Of a DNA stretch of 64,000 nucleotides, positions 27,710 to 36,787 are shown piece after piece. Origin of the DNA: JAOUGY01 sp963785075 (GTDB taxonomy: Bacteria; Actinomycetota; Acidimicrobiia; Spongiisociales; ZC4RG35). Location: the NCBI GenBank assembly GCA_963785075.1, contig CAWATW010000007.1, positions 310,001 through 374,000 on the forward strand, given 5' to 3'. Every line of letters begins with the position of its first letter. Positions within the stretch are counted from its first letter, which is position 1. The position numbers were made by a program, and so were the translations under genes. Under the pieces are notes generated by a model. The model did no database searches, was not told where the DNA came from, and was given only the letters and a program-made list of their open reading frames with translations.

Positions 27710-28858
27710 CTACAGGTAGTAGCGGCACGCCCACGGCGCCCACGGGCTCGAACCGTTGGCTTGGTAGTAGCCGGCGAGCCAGGCAGCCCCGGCGATGTTG
27801 GCCTCGGGATCGAACACCGACACATCGGCGTAACCGGCACCCACGCTTGCCACCGCCCAGGTTCCCGGGAGGAACTGATACAGCCCTGAGGCACCGCTGT
27901 ACGGGTTGACCGCGCTCGGGTCGCCCAAAGACTCACATTGCATGATCAGCAGCGCGTCGTTGACGAGGTCGGCCGGGAAGTGGGCGGCGACGAGGGAGCG
28001 CCACCGCTCCACCTCGGGTTTGATCGTCGGCGCCTCGGAAGGGGGATCGGTCGTCGTCGGCCCCGTGGTGGTCGTGGTCGTGGGCTGCTCCGAGGGCGGC
28101 GGATCGGTCGGAGCGGTCGAAGCGGTGGTGGCGGTGGTGGATGGTGGCTGAGGGGGCGGAGTCGCGGTGGCTCGCGCCCGTTCGACGTCCGACAGGGCGG
28201 ATCGATACGCTTCGTCGGCTGCCTGCGCGCGGCGGTAGGCGTCTGCAACCGCCGAGTCGGCCTCGGCGAACAGAGCCTCGAGCTGAGCCGCCTCCGCGTC
28301 GAGCTGGGCCTGGAGCCGCTCCACCGAGTCACGGTCGGACTCGAAGTCCGTCCTCAGCCGCTGTAGGTCCGTCTGGCGGACGGTCAGCAGGTCGAGCCGG
28401 GCGAGGTTGTCGGTCTGGCCCGCCGTGAACGCCTGATCGACGACCATTGCCTGTTCGGCCGTGTCGGTCCCGACGACGAGCGATGCGGGCCGGACGACGG
28501 CTTCCATGTAGGCGGCGACCGCTTGCTGGCGGAGCTCTTGGGCAACGCCGACGGAATCCGCCTCCGCGGCCGCAAAAGTGCGGCCCACACGATCCAGTTT
28601 CCGGTTGGCTGCTTCGAGCGTCGCCACTGCCTGCTCGTATCGATTCAAGGCGTCGAACAGCTGCGCCTCGACGGCAGAGCGGTTGGCGACGGCGTCCGAA
28701 ACGACTGCGTACGCCGAGTCACGGTCGGACGCAGCCTGTTCGGCACGGTCTTCGGCGTCGGCCACGGTTTGGGCGCGGGCAGGTGTCACCCCGAGCGGGA
28801 GGGATGAGGCGAGGAAAGCAAGCACGATGAGGGCCAGCGCCGCCCTTGGGGTGTTCAT
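27710..28858 (-). CDS. Secreted coiled-coil protein with lytic-transglycosylase domain
   Basis: 382 residues. A signal peptide (ALALIVLAFLASSLPLGVTPARA, about 5-29) precedes a long helical, coiled-coil region (about 32-225, heptad-like Ala/Leu/Glu/Asp). This resembles the N-terminal parts of actinobacterial peptidoglycan hydrolases. A Thr/Pro-rich linker (about 230-280) leads to a C-terminal SLT-like domain (about 290-382): LLIMQCESLGDPSAVN holds the catalytic Glu, followed by YSGASGLYQFLPGTWA and IAGAAWLAGYY. It should cut peptidoglycan glycan strands outside the membrane during growth or division. ATG 28858 fits the signal peptide. It is divergent from msrA. Confidence 0.88.
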   Translation of the reverse strand: MNTPRAALALIVLAFLASSLPLGVTPARAQTVADAEDRAEQAASDRDSAYAVVSDAVANRSAVEAQLFDALNRYEQAVATLEAANRKLDRVGRTFAAAEADSVGVAQELRQQAVAAYMEAVVRPASLVVGTDTAEQAMVVDQAFTAGQTDNLARLDLLTVRQTDLQRLRTDFESDRDSVERLQAQLDAEAAQLEALFAEADSAVADAYRRAQAADEAYRSALSDVERARATATPPPQPPSTTATTASTAPTDPPPSEQPTTTTTTGPTTTDPPSEAPTIKPEVERWRSLVAAHFPADLVNDALLIMQCESLGDPSAVNPYSGASGLYQFLPGTWAVASVGAGYADVSVFDPEANIAGAAWLAGYYQANGSSPWAPWACRYYL

Positions 28859-28942
28859 GCGAGGAGTTGCAGGGTAATGATGGGGAGGGTTGGTTCTCAA
28901 ACCGATCGTGCTAGCGAGCCGCGCGCCATATCATCCATATCC

Positions 28943-29575
28943 ATGTGGTCGAGACGCCAGAAGGCGGAGATTCCCTCTCCCGAAGACGCACTTGCAGGGC
29001 GCGGTCAACCGCTCGAGATCTCGGGCGTGCACTACGTGAACGGATCGTCGATGGTGCCCCCTTTCGCGGAGGGCACCGAGACGTTGTACGTCGGGATGGG
29101 TTGCTTCTGGGGCGCGGAGCGGTTCTTCTGGCAGATCCCGGGCGTGGTGACGACCGCCGCCGGATATGCGGGCGGAATCACACCCAACCCGACGTACGAG
29201 GAGACGTGTACCGGGAGGACCGGGCACACCGAGGCGGTCTTGATCGTCTACCGCCCCGACGAGGTCGACATCGACACGCTGCTGAAGGTGTTCTGGGAGA
29301 ACCACGATCCCACCACACTCAACCGCCAGGGCAACGATGTGGGAACCCAATACCGGTCCGCCATCTACACCACGACGGACGCCCAACACCAGGCGGTGCT
29401 CGAGTCTCGCGACCGCTACCAGCGGGCGCTCACCGACGCCGGGTTCGGCACCATCACTACCGAGATCGCCGCAGCCGGGCCGTTCTACTACGCCGAGGAG
29501 TACCACCAGCAGTACCTGGCGAAGAACCCCAACGGCTACTGCAATCACGGCTTCTGCCAGGCCGCCTACGCCTGA
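28943..29575 (+). CDS. msrA: Peptide methionine-(S)-S-oxide reductase
   Basis: 210 residues. The active site is GMGCFWGAERFFW with the catalytic Cys, near residue 52. YAGGITPNPTYEETCTGRTGHTEAV, FWENHDPTTLNRQGNDVGTQYRSAIY and YYAEEYHQQYLAKNPNGYCNHG are canonical MsrA blocks. A C-terminal Cys pair (YCNHGFCQ) can serve as resolving cysteines. It repairs oxidised methionine in the cytoplasm. ATG 28943 was chosen since upstream codons show no family likeness. A strong hairpin follows the stop. Confidence 0.96.
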   Translation: MWSRRQKAEIPSPEDALAGRGQPLEISGVHYVNGSSMVPPFAEGTETLYVGMGCFWGAERFFWQIPGVVTTAAGYAGGITPNPTYEETCTGRTGHTEAVLIVYRPDEVDIDTLLKVFWENHDPTTLNRQGNDVGTQYRSAIYTTTDAQHQAVLESRDRYQRALTDAGFGTITTEIAAAGPFYYAEEYHQQYLAKNPNGYCNHGFCQAAYA

Positions 29576-29598
29576 CCGACCGACCGAACCCAGGGTTA

Positions 29599-29621
29599 TG
29601 GTCCGCCAAAATGGCGGACCA
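29599..29621. terminator. Two-way terminator hairpin
   Basis: TGGTCCGCCA (29599-29608) and TGGCGGACCA (29612-29621) form a perfect 10-bp stem with loop AAA. It sits between convergent msrA (stop 29575) and the S41 protease (stop 29647), so it can end both transcripts. It has no T-run, which is common in high-GC bacteria. Confidence 0.7.
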
Positions 29622-29646
29622 CAGCCCACAGAACGACCGCCTGAAC

Positions 29647-31047
29647 TCAGCCTGACGTCCCGGTCAACTCCCGCACGCGGGCAACGACCTCATCCGGCTC
29701 GAGGAAGGGGTCGAAGTCGGCCTCGATGCCGGGAGTGATCCCGACCGCCCCGAAGTCCGTACCGCTCGGTGTGGTCCATCGGGCGATCGTGAGTTTCATG
29801 GCTCCGCCGTTGCCGAGCGGGAAACGCTGCTGCACCGTGTTCTTGCCGAACGTGTTCTGTCCGACGATCGTGGCGCGTCCCGACTCACCGAGCACGCCGG
29901 CGGTCACCTCCGACGCCGAGGCGCTTCCTTGATTCACCACCACCCACAGGGGTAGGTCGGGATCGGTCGCCAACCCGTCGCCTGTGACCTCATAGGTTCT
30001 GGTGTCTTCCGGCGATTCGGTGATCACCACGATTCCGTCCGCCAGGAACTCGCTCGTGACCTCGATGGATGCCTGCAGTGCCCCACCGGGATTGTCTCGG
30101 AGATCCAGGACGAGGGCCGTTGCCCCCTGGTCGAGAAGCTCACGGACCGCAGCATGAACCTGATCTCCGGCAGTGACGGTGAACAGATTGAGGCGGAGAT
30201 ACCCGACATCGCCCACCATCTCCCACTCGGCCACAGGGATGTCGATCGCCTCGCGGACGATGTCGAACTCGACGATCCCGCCATCTCGGTCGAATCCGAC
30301 TCTGACCTCCGTGCCTGCCGGACCACGCACGAGTTCGGTCACTTCGTCGATGTGGTAGCCCTCGATGTCTCGGCCGTCCACCGAGACGATCGCATCTCCT
30401 GGAAGAACGCCGGCTCGTTGTGCGGGGCTGCCTTCGAACGTGCTCACGATCACGAGCCGACAGGTGTCGGTGATGGTGGAACACTGCGCCTCTACCGGGT
30501 CCGACACTGTGGCGTCCTCGGCGTTCACCAATGCGCCGATCCCTTCGACTCGACCGGATGTGTCGTCTTGGGCGAGCTGCAGGGCCTCAGGGTCGAGATA
30601 GGCGCTGTTCGGGTCCAGATCCCCGGCTATCGCAGTGAGCGCGGCTTCCACCCCACGGATCGGATCAGCGTCTGTGGCATCGATGGAATCGCAGATCGGG
30701 CCTGCAACGGGGTCGGACGCAGGACATGCGAGATCCCCTGTTTCGCCTCCTTCTGGCAGCCCTGCAATCCCTTCGAGACCGGCGTCCATCAAGACTTGGT
30801 CCGAGACGTCATCCACGTAGTTGCGTTGGACCAGATCGATGGCTTGGCACAGCAGAACGATGTCGGGGCTGGTGTCGGCACAGTCCGGGGCCGACACAGC
30901 GCGTGTGTCCGGTGTCTCGGGTGACACCGTGCCGTTGGAGGCCTGGGTGCCGGTGACATCGGTCGACTCGCTGGTGGTGCCGAGATCGATCAGCGAACAG
31001 GCGGCCGTGAGGATCGCCACGGCGACGAGGATGGACAGCTGGCGCAT
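29647..31047 (-). CDS. S41-family (C-terminal processing) protease, lipoprotein
   Basis: 466 residues. The signal peptide has a lipobox (VAVAILTAAC), so it is anchored outside the membrane. An N-terminal region (about 50-165) precedes a PDZ domain (about 185-270; GSPAQRAGVLPGDAIVSVDGRDIEG). The S41 core follows: GYLRLNLFT, LVLDLRDNPGGALQASIEV, then the catalytic Ser in VVNQGSASASEVTAG and the Lys in VGQNTFGKNTVQQ. It cleaves extracytoplasmic proteins from their C-termini or in exposed loops. ATG 31047 fits the signal peptide. It ends at the shared hairpin with msrA. Confidence 0.93.
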   Translation of the reverse strand: MRQLSILVAVAILTAACSLIDLGTTSESTDVTGTQASNGTVSPETPDTRAVSAPDCADTSPDIVLLCQAIDLVQRNYVDDVSDQVLMDAGLEGIAGLPEGGETGDLACPASDPVAGPICDSIDATDADPIRGVEAALTAIAGDLDPNSAYLDPEALQLAQDDTSGRVEGIGALVNAEDATVSDPVEAQCSTITDTCRLVIVSTFEGSPAQRAGVLPGDAIVSVDGRDIEGYHIDEVTELVRGPAGTEVRVGFDRDGGIVEFDIVREAIDIPVAEWEMVGDVGYLRLNLFTVTAGDQVHAAVRELLDQGATALVLDLRDNPGGALQASIEVTSEFLADGIVVITESPEDTRTYEVTGDGLATDPDLPLWVVVNQGSASASEVTAGVLGESGRATIVGQNTFGKNTVQQRFPLGNGGAMKLTIARWTTPSGTDFGAVGITPGIEADFDPFLEPDEVVARVRELTGTSG

Positions 31048-31121
31048 ACCTCGTACATTCAACAACTCCTGGGACTTTGTGCGACCCCCTTGGATCTTCA
31101 CCTGACTCGTATGCTGGCCGG

Positions 31122-32186
31122 GTGCGCATTCGAGGAATCGACGGGATGGGAGAACCGTTCGATCTGTCGGCCCACCACGGTCGGTGGATGGAGCCCACAG
31201 ACGAGTCCGCGCTCGATCTCATCGGTTTGCGATGTCTCCCTGGACTGGTCGACGCGCACGCCCACCTGTCGGCCGACAGCCTCGACATCGAGACGGTTGC
31301 CGACCCCGATGACATCGTTCAGCGCGGCCGGCGAGCCGTCCAAGGTGGTGTCAGCGCTGCGTTGGACAAGGGGTGGGATGACGATCTCGTTCTCGACATG
31401 GTCACCGACGGACGCCTCACGATGCCTCGCGTGGTGGCGGCCGGACGGATGGTGCGCTCCTCTGACGGATACTGGGATGGCTTTGGCGAGGTCGTCGACG
31501 GCGAGCTCCTGCCGAGCAGGGTGGCGAGCCTCGCCTCCGATCGATCCTGGGTCAAGATCGTCGCCGACTGGCCGCGGAAGGGCCGTGGTGCGTTGCCGAA
31601 CTACGGCGAGGCGGCGCTGACGCGTGCCGTGTCGGAGGCACGGGCGTCGGGTGCGCGAGTGGCAGTGCACACGATGGCGCCAGACGTGCCGAGCGCAGCA
31701 GTGCGTGCCGGCGTCGACTCGATCGAGCACGGGCTCTTCCTCACGGAGAACGATCTCGAGATCATGGCCCGTCGTGGTTCAGTGTGGGTGCCCACCATCC
31801 TGCGGATGGAGCAGGTACTCGCCGAGATGAAGCCCGGGAGCTCAGGCGCCGAGCTTCTCGGTCGAGGGCTCGAGAACATCCGGCGGCTTCTCCCGGTGGC
31901 GTCGGAGCTCGGCGTCGACGTGCTGACGGGGACCGACCTCGCGGTCGGCGTCGCCGAGACAGGGCTCGAGGTCCAGGCACTGATTCGATATGGGTATCCG
32001 ACGAAGGAGGCCGTGGCGGGGGCATCCACCCGCGCCTATGCGCACGTCGGCCTCGGCCAGGGCCTCCGGGTAGGTTCTCCGGCCGATGTCATCGCCTACC
32101 GGGACGATCCGTTCGACAATCCGCTGGTCCTCACAGATCCGGTCTTGGTGGTTTTCGATGGTCGATTGCTGCTCGACCGTCGCTGA
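31122..32186 (+). CDS. Metal-dependent amidohydrolase
   Basis: 354 residues. Metal ligands in order: PGLVDAHAHL (HxH), WVKIVADW (possible carboxylated Lys), VAVHTMAPDV, IEHGLFL, and VLTGTDLAVG (Asp). This is the imidazolonepropionase/prolidase-like amidohydrolase layout. The gene starts with GTG at 31122, and the small N-terminal beta domain is reduced compared with larger relatives. It would hydrolyse a C-N bond in a small cyclic amide or peptide-like substrate in the cytoplasm. The C-terminal GLGQGLRVGSPADVIAYRDDPF is typical. The substrate is unknown. Confidence 0.88.
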   Translation: MRIRGIDGMGEPFDLSAHHGRWMEPTDESALDLIGLRCLPGLVDAHAHLSADSLDIETVADPDDIVQRGRRAVQGGVSAALDKGWDDDLVLDMVTDGRLTMPRVVAAGRMVRSSDGYWDGFGEVVDGELLPSRVASLASDRSWVKIVADWPRKGRGALPNYGEAALTRAVSEARASGARVAVHTMAPDVPSAAVRAGVDSIEHGLFLTENDLEIMARRGSVWVPTILRMEQVLAEMKPGSSGAELLGRGLENIRRLLPVASELGVDVLTGTDLAVGVAETGLEVQALIRYGYPTKEAVAGASTRAYAHVGLGQGLRVGSPADVIAYRDDPFDNPLVLTDPVLVVFDGRLLLDRR

Positions 32187-32193
32187 TGACTCG

Positions 32194-32700
32194 TCACTCC
32201 GCTCCGCCCGCAACCCTCCCGCCGAGTTCGCGGTCGAGCAGCAACAGCGCCCCGCCGTCGTCGCCGATCATCTCTAGCTGGTCCACGATCTCGGAGACTG
32301 TTGCCTCTTCTTCCACCTGCTCCTCGAGGAACCACTGGAGGAGAGGAAAACTCGAGGCGTCCGCCTCGTCGGTGGCCGCCCGATAGAGGTTCTTGATGGC
32401 GTTGCTGACGTGCTCCTCCTGGGCGAGAGCGGCACGGAACACTTCCGCCGGTGTCCCATGATCCATGGTGGGAGCGTCCGTTCCACCAATGTGGACGTCA
32501 TTGCCGCGATCGAGCACGTAGTCGAAGAACTTCAGTGCGTGGAGGCGCTCCTCCTCGGACTGGATTCGCATCCACGCCGCCATGCCCTTGAGGCTGCGGG
32601 CCTCGAAGAAGGCCGCCATCTGGAGGTAGGCGAGGGACGACGCCAGCTCGAGTGTGATCTGTTCGTTGAATTGCGCCGCGAGGGAATCTGGCATCTTCAT
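32194..32700 (-). CDS. Ferritin
   Basis: 168 residues, a four-helix ferritin: LNEQ-type start FNEQITLELASSLAYLQMAAFFE, ferroxidase residues in QSEEERLHALKFFDYV (EExxH), ALAQEEHVSNAIKNL (E), and WFLEEQVEEEATV. It forms a 24-mer that oxidises and stores iron. The C-terminal tail is short and lacks a heme Met in the usual bacterioferritin position (Met at 17-ish is absent), so non-heme ferritin is favoured. Its stop faces the amidohydrolase end with only a 7-base gap. Confidence 0.93.
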   Translation of the reverse strand: MKMPDSLAAQFNEQITLELASSLAYLQMAAFFEARSLKGMAAWMRIQSEEERLHALKFFDYVLDRGNDVHIGGTDAPTMDHGTPAEVFRAALAQEEHVSNAIKNLYRAATDEADASSFPLLQWFLEEQVEEEATVSEIVDQLEMIGDDGGALLLLDRELGGRVAGGAE

Positions 32701-32837
32701 GGTCCCGATCCTAGGTCTGGTTCGTGGACTGTCGATTCATCGATGGTGATGGTCCTGGCACCCACGTCGCGCACCCGCCGGTCGAGGCGCGCCGGGCGCC
32801 ACCGGCCGGCGTCGGCGAGCCCGGGTAGCCTGCACGC

Positions 32838-33986
32838 ATGAGCCCGTCCCGTCGCTCAGACATCGCGCCGTTCTTCGTGATGGAAGTGATGAAGGCAGCG
32901 GCCGAGCGTGATCGTGTGACGGGCGACGTGCTCCACCTGGAGGTGGGCCAACCTTCCACTCCGGCGCCGAAGGCGGCCCGAACCGCCGCCATTCATGCAA
33001 TCGAGTCGGACCGGCTCGGGTACGGCGACGCTCGCGGCATGCCCGAGCTGCGCGCAGCCATCGCTGCTCACTACGAGTCCGTCTACGGCGTCGAGCTTTC
33101 GCCGGAGCGCGTCGTGGCGACCGTCGGTGCGTCGGGCGGATTCGTGCTCGCCATGCTCGCGGCGTTCGACGTGGGCGCGCGGGTCGGGATCACCGAGCCC
33201 GGATATGCCGCCTACCGAAACATCATCGGGGCGCTCGATCTCGAACTGGTGGGGATCCAGGTAGGCCCGGACACGGGCTACCGGCCGACTCAGGATCTTC
33301 TGGAGGCTCATTCCCGGCTCGACGGGTTTGTGCTCGCCAGCCCCGCAAACCCCACCGGCACGATGGTCTCACCGGACGAGCTCGCGGCCCTGACGAGCTA
33401 CTGCGATGATCACGGCATCAGGCTCGTGTCGGACGAGATCTATCACGGTCTCGTCTACGACACGGAACAGGACACCGCCCTGCGACACTCGCCGTCGGCC
33501 ATCGTCGTTCAATCGTTCTCGAAGTACTTCTCGATGACCGGGTGGCGTCTCGGATGGATGGTGGCCCCCGAAGCGCTCCTCCGGCCGATCGAACGCCTGG
33601 CCCAGAACCTCTTCATCTCACCGCCGACGATCTCGCAGTTTGCGGCCCTCGCCGCCCTTGGAGCCACTGACCAACTGGAAGAGAACGTCATGCGCTACCG
33701 CACCAACCGCGAGATCCTCGTCAGGGGGCTCAGGAGCGTCGGGCTGAACCGGATGGCGCCCGCCGACGGTGCCTTCTACGTGTGGCTCGACGTTTCGGAC
33801 ATCGCCACGGACAGCCAGGCGCTGAGCCGGCGCTGGCTGGATGAGATCGGCGTCGCCGTGACCCCTGGCGTCGACTTCGATCCCATCCAGGGGCACCGCT
33901 TCGTGAGGCTCTCCTTTTCCGAGGCGACAGCCGACATCGACGAGGCGGTGGCACGGATCGCCGGGTGGATGTCACGACGAGGGTGA
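32838..33986 (+). CDS. PLP-dependent aminotransferase (class I/II)
   Basis: 382 residues, fold type I. LHLEVGQPSTPAP and YGDARGMPELRAAIAAHY are N-terminal signatures. ASGGFVLAMLA is the phosphate-binding region, ASPANPTGTMVSPDEL is the NPTG motif, LVSDEIYHGLVYD holds the PLP-ring Asp, and VQSFSKYFSMTGWRLGWMV has the Schiff-base Lys (SFSK). RFVRLSFS carries the substrate-carboxylate Arg. It transfers an amino group between an amino acid and a 2-oxoacid. Specificity, probably aspartate, alanine or an aromatic acid, cannot be read. Confidence 0.93.
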   Translation: MSPSRRSDIAPFFVMEVMKAAAERDRVTGDVLHLEVGQPSTPAPKAARTAAIHAIESDRLGYGDARGMPELRAAIAAHYESVYGVELSPERVVATVGASGGFVLAMLAAFDVGARVGITEPGYAAYRNIIGALDLELVGIQVGPDTGYRPTQDLLEAHSRLDGFVLASPANPTGTMVSPDELAALTSYCDDHGIRLVSDEIYHGLVYDTEQDTALRHSPSAIVVQSFSKYFSMTGWRLGWMVAPEALLRPIERLAQNLFISPPTISQFAALAALGATDQLEENVMRYRTNREILVRGLRSVGLNRMAPADGAFYVWLDVSDIATDSQALSRRWLDEIGVAVTPGVDFDPIQGHRFVRLSFSEATADIDEAVARIAGWMSRRG

Positions 33987-34138
33987 GGCGAAGGTGGTCG
34001 AGACCTGTTGCGACCACCTCAGGGCTGTTCGATCCACGTCGTCGCAGCCATCCGATGAGAACCGAATCGAGACTGCCGGAGGCCGCCATGGTGGACATCT
34101 CCGGCGGGCTAGTCACGGTACCAATCTGAGCAATAGTC

Positions 34139-36169
34139 ATGCATGTTCAGGGCGGTTTTGCCGATATGGAAACCGTGAGTGCAGGTCCAACCACCACCGG
34201 CGGCGAAGTATGGGATCGGCTCCGAGGCACGTCTCGGGACCGGCGATTCGTGTTCACCCGTACTCATCGCGTCGCCGTGTTGGGCTTGGGCACTGCAATC
34301 ATCCTGTTGTTCCTGATTCCCATCGTCGATCGGATGCCGGCAGCGAATCTGCCCTTCCAGCTGCCGTGGTACGCGCTTGCACCGATCTTCGCCATGGCGG
34401 AGCTCGCCGTCGTCCACATGCGGTTTCGCCGGGATGCTCATTCGTTCTCGTTGAGCGATGTGCCGCTCGTCATCGGGTTCTTTCTGACCGGCACGGTCGA
34501 CCTGGTCGTCGCGGTCATCATCGGCAATCTCGTCGCCCTCACCTTCGTCCGCCGTCAGCGGGGGGTGAAGCTCTGGTTCAACCTGGTGTGTTTCGCCGCT
34601 CAGGTCGTGGTCGGCCACACCGTGTTCAAGGCGTTGATCGAAGGTGCTGACCCCCTCGGCGTGACGGGCTGGTTCGCGGCGTTCGTCGGGGTTGCCGCCG
34701 CCTTCGCAGTGGCCGACGCCTTGGTCACAGCCGCTATCTGGTTGACCGGCGGCGGTGTCAATGCGTCCGAGCTCGCATCGGTCGTCGGCTTCGGGCTCGT
34801 CGCCGGTTCGGTGAACACCGGTCTCGCCCTCTTGCTCGTCACCCTCTTCATCCTTCGCCCGGAGTCCGCCTGGTTGGCGCTGGTTCCGACGGCGATCCTC
34901 TTCATCGCCTATCGGGCATACACGAGCCAGAGGGACGAGCGAGCCCGAATCGAGGCGCTGTACGAGTTGACGTTGGCGCTGCACGCAGCGCCGTTGATCG
35001 AAGACGCGGTGTCGGCCGCCGCCTCCGGCGCCAGAGACCTGTTCGAGGCCGAGGCGGTGCATGTGATCCTCACGTCGGATGGTCCGCTGAGCTACCGGAC
35101 CGTCTCGTCGACATCCGGTGACGAGACGATGGTCCCCGTTTTCTACGACGCCGCCGCCGGCGTCTGGCCGCGTCTCACGGGGGCAGTGGAAGGTGCGATC
35201 CTCCGCGTCGACGACCATGTCGAGTGGAACGGACTGACGCCGTCGCCCGATCGCATGGTGATGGTCGCACCGCTCATGGCCGGTGAGCGACACAGCGGCT
35301 TCATGTTGGTCGCCGACCCGTTGAGCGCGGTCGGCACCTTCACCGATCGGGACCTGAAGATCCTGGAGACGTTGTCCGGGCGCCTCGGCGTTTCGCTCGA
35401 GAACGGCCGTCTGGAGCACTCCCTGTCCGAGGTCATGCGCTTGAAGGAGCGACTGGAGGAGCTCGTCGCCTCCAAGGACCAGTTCATCGCTTCGGTCTCC
35501 CACGAGCTTCGCACACCGCTCACCGGAATCGTCGGGCTCGCTCAGGAGCTTCGCAACAATCGAGAGTTCTTCGGTCCAGAGGAGATGGACGAGTTCCTGG
35601 GCCACATCTACGAACAGAGCAATGAGCTCGGAAGCATCATCGAAGACCTCCTCGTTGCGGCGAGGGCCGACATCGGCACCTTGGTCGTCAAACCGGTGGA
35701 GATGGACGTGGCCGAGTCGCTCGAACCTGTCCTCGCCAGTCATGCTCGCAAGGTCGGCCCCGCCGGTCAGACCCTGAATCCGGTCCCGCGCGGGGGCACT
35801 GAACGGGCTCTCGCCGACCCCATGCGGCTCCGCCAGATCGTCAGGAACCTCATCACCAACGCACTCCGCTACGGAGGCTCGAACATCTGGGTCGAGGTGG
35901 CCAGTTGCGACGATCGGGTGGAGCTGCGGGTGTTCGATGATGGTGACGGCGTTCCACCGGAGTCACTCGAAGAGATCTTCCAGCCTTACGGTCGGGCATC
36001 CGGCGGCCATGCAAACCCATCCTCGGTCGGCCTCGGGCTCTCCGTCTCGCTCCAGTTGTCGCGTCTCATGGGCGGCGATCTCGAATATCGGCGGGTGGGT
36101 GCTCACACCTGCTTCGTGGTCTCGCTGCCGGCAGCCCCGGTCGAGGCACTCTCCACACGCGACCTGTAG
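34139..36169 (+). CDS. Membrane sensor histidine kinase with GAF domain
   Basis: 676 residues. About seven or eight membrane helices lie in the N-terminal 275 residues. A GAF-like domain follows (about 285-425), then HisKA: KDQFIASVSHELRTPLTGIVGLAQEL with the phosphorylated His in SHELRTP. An HATPase domain closes it: RLRQIVRNLITNALRYGG (N box), VFDDGDGVPPESLEEIFQPYGR (G1/F boxes), SVGLGLSVSLQLSRLMGGD (G2). No response regulator is next to it, so it is an orphan kinase. ATG 34166 (METVS) is a possible shorter start. It overlaps the convergent PQ-loop gene by 67 bases. The signal sensed is unknown. Confidence 0.92.
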   Translation: MHVQGGFADMETVSAGPTTTGGEVWDRLRGTSRDRRFVFTRTHRVAVLGLGTAIILLFLIPIVDRMPAANLPFQLPWYALAPIFAMAELAVVHMRFRRDAHSFSLSDVPLVIGFFLTGTVDLVVAVIIGNLVALTFVRRQRGVKLWFNLVCFAAQVVVGHTVFKALIEGADPLGVTGWFAAFVGVAAAFAVADALVTAAIWLTGGGVNASELASVVGFGLVAGSVNTGLALLLVTLFILRPESAWLALVPTAILFIAYRAYTSQRDERARIEALYELTLALHAAPLIEDAVSAAASGARDLFEAEAVHVILTSDGPLSYRTVSSTSGDETMVPVFYDAAAGVWPRLTGAVEGAILRVDDHVEWNGLTPSPDRMVMVAPLMAGERHSGFMLVADPLSAVGTFTDRDLKILETLSGRLGVSLENGRLEHSLSEVMRLKERLEELVASKDQFIASVSHELRTPLTGIVGLAQELRNNREFFGPEEMDEFLGHIYEQSNELGSIIEDLLVAARADIGTLVVKPVEMDVAESLEPVLASHARKVGPAGQTLNPVPRGGTERALADPMRLRQIVRNLITNALRYGGSNIWVEVASCDDRVELRVFDDGDGVPPESLEEIFQPYGRASGGHANPSSVGLGLSVSLQLSRLMGGDLEYRRVGAHTCFVVSLPAAPVEALSTRDL

Positions 36170-36717
36170 CGGGCGAGGATCGCTCCGCCGCCGACGACAC
36201 CGACCACCGCATAGGCCGCGATCGGAAGGTCATGGTTGATCACACCGTATGCACCCCACAGCAGGGACTCGATCACGATCGAAGCCCACGTGACAGGAGA
36301 CACACCCGTTGGTGCCGTCGATCGGTAGGCGGTGAGGACTGCCGGGGTGAACTGCACGACGTAGGAGGCCGCCAGAGCCAAGCCGACGCCGCGCCAGCCT
36401 GCGACCGTCCACATGACCACAAGCGTGATCGCCCAGGTGAGCCCGGCGCCGCCGCCGAGCCGACCGGCTCCTCCGGCGGTTCTCAGTGCCCAGATCACCA
36501 GCGAGTAGGAGATCGTCATGACTGCGGTCGACGGCACCGCCGCCCACAATCCCTGGGCAGAGAGATATGCGGTCCACCCGGCGTTCGTGGCCAGACCGAT
36601 CGCCGGCCATGCCGACGACACACCGCTCGCGTCCTTCGTCCGCACCAACCGGACGATCTGTGGGATCAGCGACCACCAGGCGATGCCTGTCGCAACGATC
36701 ACGAATAGATTCGCCAC
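36103..36717 (-). CDS. PQ-loop (SWEET-like) membrane protein
   Basis: 204 residues, about seven membrane helices. The first half has WWSLIPQIVRLVRTKDASGVS, in which IPQ is the PQ-loop. A second, weaker copy lies at VVQFTPAVLTAYRSTAPTGVSPVTW (FTP in place of a PQ). Such proteins are sugar or amino-acid exchangers related to SWEET and cystinosin. The tandem layout gives a full-length rather than SemiSWEET protein. A GTG at 36717 avoids N-terminal residues that look unlike a membrane start. Its last 67 bases overlap the convergent kinase gene. Confidence 0.75.
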   Translation of the reverse strand: MANLFVIVATGIAWWSLIPQIVRLVRTKDASGVSSAWPAIGLATNAGWTAYLSAQGLWAAVPSTAVMTISYSLVIWALRTAGGAGRLGGGAGLTWAITLVVMWTVAGWRGVGLALAASYVVQFTPAVLTAYRSTAPTGVSPVTWASIVIESLLWGAYGVINHDLPIAAYAVVGVVGGGAILARYRSRVESASTGAAGSETTKQV

Positions 36718-36787
36718 GCCGCCACGATGGCACATCTTCCCCGGCATGGGCTACCGCTTGTCGTCGGGGCCTGACACACTGTCGCCG